DNA of 9,549 nt from Mariprofundus sp. GTDB taxonomy: Bacteria; Pseudomonadota; Zetaproteobacteria; Mariprofundales; Mariprofundaceae. A program made the position numbers and the translations under genes. Below the pieces are notes generated by a model. It was not told where the DNA came from. It saw only the letters and a list, made by a program, of their open reading frames with translations, and did no database searches. This document shows, piece after piece, positions 6,242 to 9,549 of the stretch. Location of the stretch: assembly GCA_015485035.1 (NCBI GenBank), contig WFUI01000203.1, positions 1-9,549 on the forward strand, in the 5' to 3' direction. The number at the start of each line of letters is the position of its first letter. Within the stretch, counting starts at the first letter, position 1.

Positions 6242-7074
6242 GGGCGTTCCTCCAGCGCATGTTGCAGCGCTTCCATGCCGTCGATAACGCGCGGGCCGGG
6301 GCGGTGCATCAGATCCGGATTGACCACGATAATACGAATATCATCGCCCAGCCACTGCTTCCAGAAACGCTTGCGCGCAGCCACATCACGATGCTCCGAT
6401 GGAATAATGATCACGTCCGGCGCTGCGTGCAGCACCGATTCGATATTGATGTGCGGCGTTTCCAGTCGGATGGATGCAAAAACATTTTTCAACCCCGTCC
6501 GTTGCAACAAATCATTGATAAAACCAGTGCCGCCGACCGTTTGCAGCGGGTCGTTCCATATTTCGTAAAATACCCGTCTGGGGTTGCCTTGTTTGATTTT
6601 GGGTAGCCTGTCCAGACGCTTCTGCATATTCGCAGCCAGAGCATTCGCCTGACGGGCATGGCCTGTCAGGGAACCCAGGCGGCGAATATCCGTCAGAACC
6701 TCATCGACGCTCTGCGGCGCGCTTCGAATGACGCGAATACCCAGTGACTTTAACTGTCCCTGCTGGGTGCTGGTGCCGGAAATCACCGCCATGGTCGGCT
6801 TTAACATCAGAGCGGCTTCCAGATTGATACCGGTATAACTGCCGATGCGTGGCAAACCGGTAGCCTGTTCGGGATAATCGCAATAATCGACAGCACCCAC
6901 AATATCCGAGCCCGCGCCAATGGCATAAAGCATTTCGCAGGCATGGGGGGAGAGCGCCAGAATGCGTTCAGCAGCAGCCGAACAGGGTAGGCACAGGCAT
7001 AGCAAGCATAATCCAATGCAGCGAATCAGTGCGCCGGTCTTCAGTGCCATTGATCTCACGACTATTATTCTCAC
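6238..7074 (-). CDS. btuF: Periplasmic corrinoid-binding protein of a B12 ABC transporter (BtuF-like)
   Basis: This is a class III (TroA/FhuD-type) substrate-binding protein that would capture cobalamin in the periplasm and deliver it to an inner-membrane ABC transporter. The 278-residue precursor has an N-terminal signal peptide with hydrophobic core near 17-30 and a likely cut after SAAA (35). The mature protein starts RILALSPHACEMLYAIGAG, then shows CDYP (65-68), LPRIGSY (74-80), E86 and E212. These glutamates sit where E. coli BtuF has the two that dock onto BtuC. Most of the helix-rich linker and second lobe are normal. The signal peptide contains five cysteines (19, 23, 26, 28, 31) but no good lipobox. 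The GTG at 7074 overlaps the tonB-like stop as GTGA; an ATG at 7050 gives a more typical signal peptide and is a real alternative. No btuC or btuD gene is present in the window. Confidence 0.88.
   Translation of the reverse strand: MRIIVVRSMALKTGALIRCIGLCLLCLCLPCSAAAERILALSPHACEMLYAIGAGSDIVGAVDYCDYPEQATGLPRIGSYTGINLEAALMLKPTMAVISGTSTQQGQLKSLGIRVIRSAPQSVDEVLTDIRRLGSLTGHARQANALAANMQKRLDRLPKIKQGNPRRVFYEIWNDPLQTVGGTGFINDLLQRTGLKNVFASIRLETPHINIESVLHAAPDVIIIPSEHRDVAARKRFWKQWLGDDIRIIVVNPDLMHRPGPRVIDGMEALQHALEERP
6249..6253 (-). promoter_or_regulatory. Ribosome binding site of bluB
   Basis: GGAGG on the minus strand, 7 bases before the bluB ATG at 6241 and within the last codons of btuF. It supports the ATGA overlap start. 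Confidence 0.75.
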
Positions 7075-7790
7075 TGTAAACGAAACTCAACTGGCAAACG
7101 ATATTGCCCATCGGCTACCGGCACATGCCCAATGCTGGCCAGACCACGCCGGACGGCCTGATCCAGAATAGCATGCCCTGTGGATACCAGTATGGTGATA
7201 TTGCGGATGCGCTGACTATCGATATCCAGCTGAAATTCACCTGCGCCTTGCCAGCCGTGCCGGCGCGCCATGGATGGATAATGGATGCTGGCCAGCAGCA
7301 TGGATTGCACTCCTGCTGTCATTGAAGATAACATGCCTGTTGGGGTCGAAGTACCCTGATGTACATGTAGCTGCTTTACCCCCTGCATAATCTTGGCGGA
7401 TGATGGTTTGGGGGTGTGCTGATGCGTTTTGGAAGCCTGTTTGATTCCAGAGGGTTGAGTCGATTTAACCGCCACGGGCGGCGCAGGGCGGATTTTCTGT
7501 ACTGCAACCATTGCCGGATCGGCAGCGCGGTTGAGTGTATGTCGCAGCTTTATTTCTTGGACATCCTTCTTTTGCTGCGGTTTTGCTTGTTCATGTGCGA
7601 TGGAGACCGCTGGCACATCTGGTTCTGACCGCGCTTTAGCTGGCATGGGTGCTTGCAATAACTCAACATGCAACAGACCATTACTGAAAACCATGGTTTT
7701 GTCTGTCGATAGAGGAAAAGTTAACAGCAAGGCATGCAGTGTTATGGCTGCAACCAGTGCAGTCAGAATCCGAACATGCCCTGCTGTCAT
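7071..7790 (-). CDS. TonB-family energy transducer, probably devoted to the adjacent B12 receptor
   Basis: TonB proteins are anchored in the inner membrane and carry proton-motive energy to outer-membrane receptors. The 239-residue product has the standard order: a short cytoplasmic N-terminus, one membrane segment (about 8-25) with H19 at the place of the essential TonB His20, a long periplasmic linker rich in Lys, Pro, Gln, Ala and Ser (about 48-150), and a C-terminal TonB domain (about 165-239). The domain shows YPSMARRHGWQGAGEFQL from 171, TGHAILDQAV (204-213) and a final LPVEFRL. The linker has fewer Pro-Glu/Pro-Lys runs than E. coli TonB. The ATG at 7790 starts 13 bases after the btuB stop, with only a weak ribosome binding site. 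The 3' end overlaps btuF. No exbB or exbD gene is visible. The dedicated role is inferred from its position between btuB and btuF. Confidence 0.88.
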   Translation of the reverse strand: MTAGHVRILTALVAAITLHALLLTFPLSTDKTMVFSNGLLHVELLQAPMPAKARSEPDVPAVSIAHEQAKPQQKKDVQEIKLRHTLNRAADPAMVAVQKIRPAPPVAVKSTQPSGIKQASKTHQHTPKPSSAKIMQGVKQLHVHQGTSTPTGMLSSMTAGVQSMLLASIHYPSMARRHGWQGAGEFQLDIDSQRIRNITILVSTGHAILDQAVRRGLASIGHVPVADGQYRLPVEFRLQ

Positions 7791-7803
7791 GTTTAACTAT
7801 CCA

Positions 7804-9549
7804 TCAGAAGCTGGCGCTGACGCCGCCATACCATGCACGACCAAGCACGCCGTAGCCGGATACTTCTTCATATATTTTATCCCCTGCATTGTCGATCCGG
7901 GCAGTTAGTTTCCACTGCTTGTTGATGGCATAGGATACACGAACATCGGTTTTGCGATATCCCTTCATCGGCTTGCGGTTGCCTGTCGATGAAAAACGTG
8001 GCCCCACAACCAGCCAGCTCACTTCTGCATTTACCCCGGCCATATTGAAGCCAGCGGTAATATTGCCCTTGTCTCTGGCGCGGCGCGGTAGCAGATCATT
8101 GGTAACGCTGTCTCTGGCATTCAGGAAGGTGTACATACCGTTCAGATAGGCAATGCCAAAGTTGATATTAGCAGATAGTTCTAGGCCTCTCGTATGGGCG
8201 CGGCCAATATTAACCGGCGAGAAAAAGAAACTTGGCGGCGGCCCCTGCCAGACAATCAGATTTCGATAGCGCTGATCGAACCAGACGGCATCAAACGCGA
8301 CACTGGCTCCATCAGATTTGTATTGATAGTGCAGGCCGACATCCCAGCTGCGGCTGGTTTCAGGCTTGAGGTTCGGGTTTCCGCCCGAAAAGGCCGAGGC
8401 CGGAAAATAGAGGTCGTTGATCGATGGAGCTTTGAAGCCGGTGCCATAATTGGCCGTGAGTTTCAGACCATTCAACGGGTGAACAGCAAGGCCGGCCCGG
8501 TAGGTGGTTTTATTGCTGCTGGCAGTGTTGCTGTCGTAACGCACGGATCCATTCAGATCAATCATCTTCACATGCCATGCTAGCGAGGCAAACCCCGCTC
8601 TTTGTGTCAGTGAACGGGCAAACCTGGCGCTACCGCTATTGCCCTTGTCCTGATGGATATCCAGACCAACCAGTAATGACACGGCATCAAGATCCAGATG
8701 ATTTTGCCATGTAACCTGATTGATGCGGGTGCGGAAATCTGAATTATTAAAACCGCCAGCCGGATCATGGCCAATCACTTCATCCATGGAACGGGATAGT
8801 TGCAGCGTACTCTCCAGATAATCGGTCAGCGGATAATTCAACCGCGCCGACATCACGGACTGGCGTGTGTCGCTGGTGAAATTAACCAGATCAGATGGCC
8901 CAAAACCGTCCAGCGATGTCTTCCCATCAACATTGCGAGCCAGTAATTCTACTTCACCCTTGCCGACAGGCACAGCCAGTCGCCCCGATACCGTGGTCTG
9001 GCGATACGGATCGGTTTCACTGCCTTTGGCTGCAGCCGATACGCTATCGGTACGTAGCGTATTGACAGTCAGTGCATAATTAACACCTGCCTCAGTGCCG
9101 CCGGAGACAGCACTACTGGCCGATGCCGTGTTATAGGAACCCGCTTCGGCATGGCCGGTGATCTGGTTGCCTGTTCTTCCTTTGCGAGTGAAAATCTGGA
9201 TAACACCACCCATGGCGTCAGCGCCATATAACGATGATTGCGGCCCGCGAACGATTTCAATACGCTCAATATCAGCCGTGGAGAGATTGCCCCAGTCAAA
9301 GCTGCCGAGTGTGGCCGAACCAATCCGAACGCCGTCAATCAGTACCAGCGTATGGCCGCTGTTGCCACCGCGAATAAATACCGATGTCGCTTTGCCCGGC
9401 CCACCGGTTGCCGCAACATGGATGCCGGCCTGCCCGCGCAGCAAATCGGCAACACTGTTCTGCTGACTCTGTTCGATCTCGGCTCTGCTGATGACTGTCG
9501 TATCGGCACTGATCTGCGAGGCATCATTCGCCACCCGATCCGCTGTAAC
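7804..9549 (-). CDS. btuB: TonB-dependent outer-membrane cobalamin receptor (BtuB-like), 5' end beyond window
   Basis: The frame is open to the right edge, giving 581 residues; the true start is outside. The first visible residues, VTADRVAN, match the end of a TonB box as in BtuB (DTLVVTANR), so little more than the signal peptide and TonB box is missing. The plug domain covers roughly residues 15-130 and contains VADLLRGQAGI, SVFIRGGNSGHTLVLIDGVR, IERIEIVRGPQSSLYGADAM and GGVIQIFTRKG. The rest is a beta-barrel with alternating strand patterns, including TYRAGLAVHPLNGLKLTANY and GTGFKAPSINDLYFP, and it ends in an aromatic residue (GVSASF), as outer-membrane barrels do. An in-frame GTG at 9534 is an internal valine codon, not the start. 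The B12 substrate is inferred from BtuB-like plug motifs and from the downstream cobalamin genes. Confidence 0.92.
   Translation of the reverse strand, partial: VTADRVANDASQISADTTVISRAEIEQSQQNSVADLLRGQAGIHVAATGGPGKATSVFIRGGNSGHTLVLIDGVRIGSATLGSFDWGNLSTADIERIEIVRGPQSSLYGADAMGGVIQIFTRKGRTGNQITGHAEAGSYNTASASSAVSGGTEAGVNYALTVNTLRTDSVSAAAKGSETDPYRQTTVSGRLAVPVGKGEVELLARNVDGKTSLDGFGPSDLVNFTSDTRQSVMSARLNYPLTDYLESTLQLSRSMDEVIGHDPAGGFNNSDFRTRINQVTWQNHLDLDAVSLLVGLDIHQDKGNSGSARFARSLTQRAGFASLAWHVKMIDLNGSVRYDSNTASSNKTTYRAGLAVHPLNGLKLTANYGTGFKAPSINDLYFPASAFSGGNPNLKPETSRSWDVGLHYQYKSDGASVAFDAVWFDQRYRNLIVWQGPPPSFFFSPVNIGRAHTRGLELSANINFGIAYLNGMYTFLNARDSVTNDLLPRRARDKGNITAGFNMAGVNAEVSWLVVGPRFSSTGNRKPMKGYRKTDVRVSYAINKQWKLTARIDNAGDKIYEEVSGYGVLGRAWYGGVSASF

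Noticed and set aside
7050..7074. BtuF as a lipoprotein because of the many cysteines in its signal peptide
   Set aside because: None of the five cysteines is preceded by a lipobox of the L-[AS]-[GA]-C kind; the SAAA-E site fits ordinary signal peptidase I cleavage.
9400..9549. Cobalamin riboswitch upstream of btuB
   Set aside because: The btuB frame is still open at the right edge, so its leader is outside the window and nothing can be seen of it here.

Overview
The window carries one tightly packed gene array. All eleven genes lie on the minus strand, so transcription runs from the right edge to the left edge. The theme is vitamin B12 (cobalamin): outer-membrane uptake, periplasmic capture, and the late steps of coenzyme assembly. 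An outer-membrane TonB-dependent receptor, a TonB-type energiser and a periplasmic binding protein together indicate a Gram-negative bacterium. The gene set and protein style suggest a proteobacterium, perhaps gamma- or zeta-like; genus cannot be read from the sequence. BluB consumes molecular oxygen, so at least some oxygen exposure is likely.

Layout in transcription order. Uptake block: btuB-type receptor (7804-9549, 5' end beyond the window), a TonB-family energy transducer (7071-7790), and a BtuF-type corrinoid-binding protein (6238-7074). Assembly block: bluB (5600-6241, makes the lower ligand DMB), cobQ/cbiP cobyric acid synthase (4092-5537), a short FMN-binding split-barrel protein of unknown role (3546-4013), cbiB (2674-3549), cobD threonine-phosphate decarboxylase (1683-2696), cobU (1162-1692), cobT (144-1172), and the start of cobC alpha-ribazole phosphatase (1-151, cut by the left edge).

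How they fit together: BtuB with its TonB partner would bring corrinoids across the outer membrane, and BtuF would hand them to an inner-membrane ABC transporter that is not in the window. CobQ amidates the corrin ring, CobD makes aminopropanol phosphate from threonine phosphate, CbiB attaches it, and CobU activates the product to GDP-cobinamide. BluB and CobT make alpha-ribazole phosphate, and CobC dephosphorylates it. The final joining enzyme (CobS), the adenosyltransferase and the ring-building enzymes are not in this window.

Most neighbouring genes overlap by 3 to 23 bases, which suggests translational coupling in one operon. The only gaps are 13 bases (btuB/tonB-like), 62 bases (bluB/cobQ) and 78 bases (cobQ/split-barrel gene). 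No gene-free stretch exceeds 300 bases. I see no tRNA, rRNA, CRISPR, insertion sequence or convincing rho-independent terminator. A cobalamin riboswitch would be expected upstream of btuB, beyond the right edge, and cannot be assessed.

Points of most interest: the flavin-type protein inside the assembly genes, the B12-linked TonB paralogue without exbBD, and a heptanucleotide tandem repeat in the cobQ interdomain linker. I do not see a clearly new multi-gene system; this is mainly a recognisable cobalamin operon with some unusual passengers.
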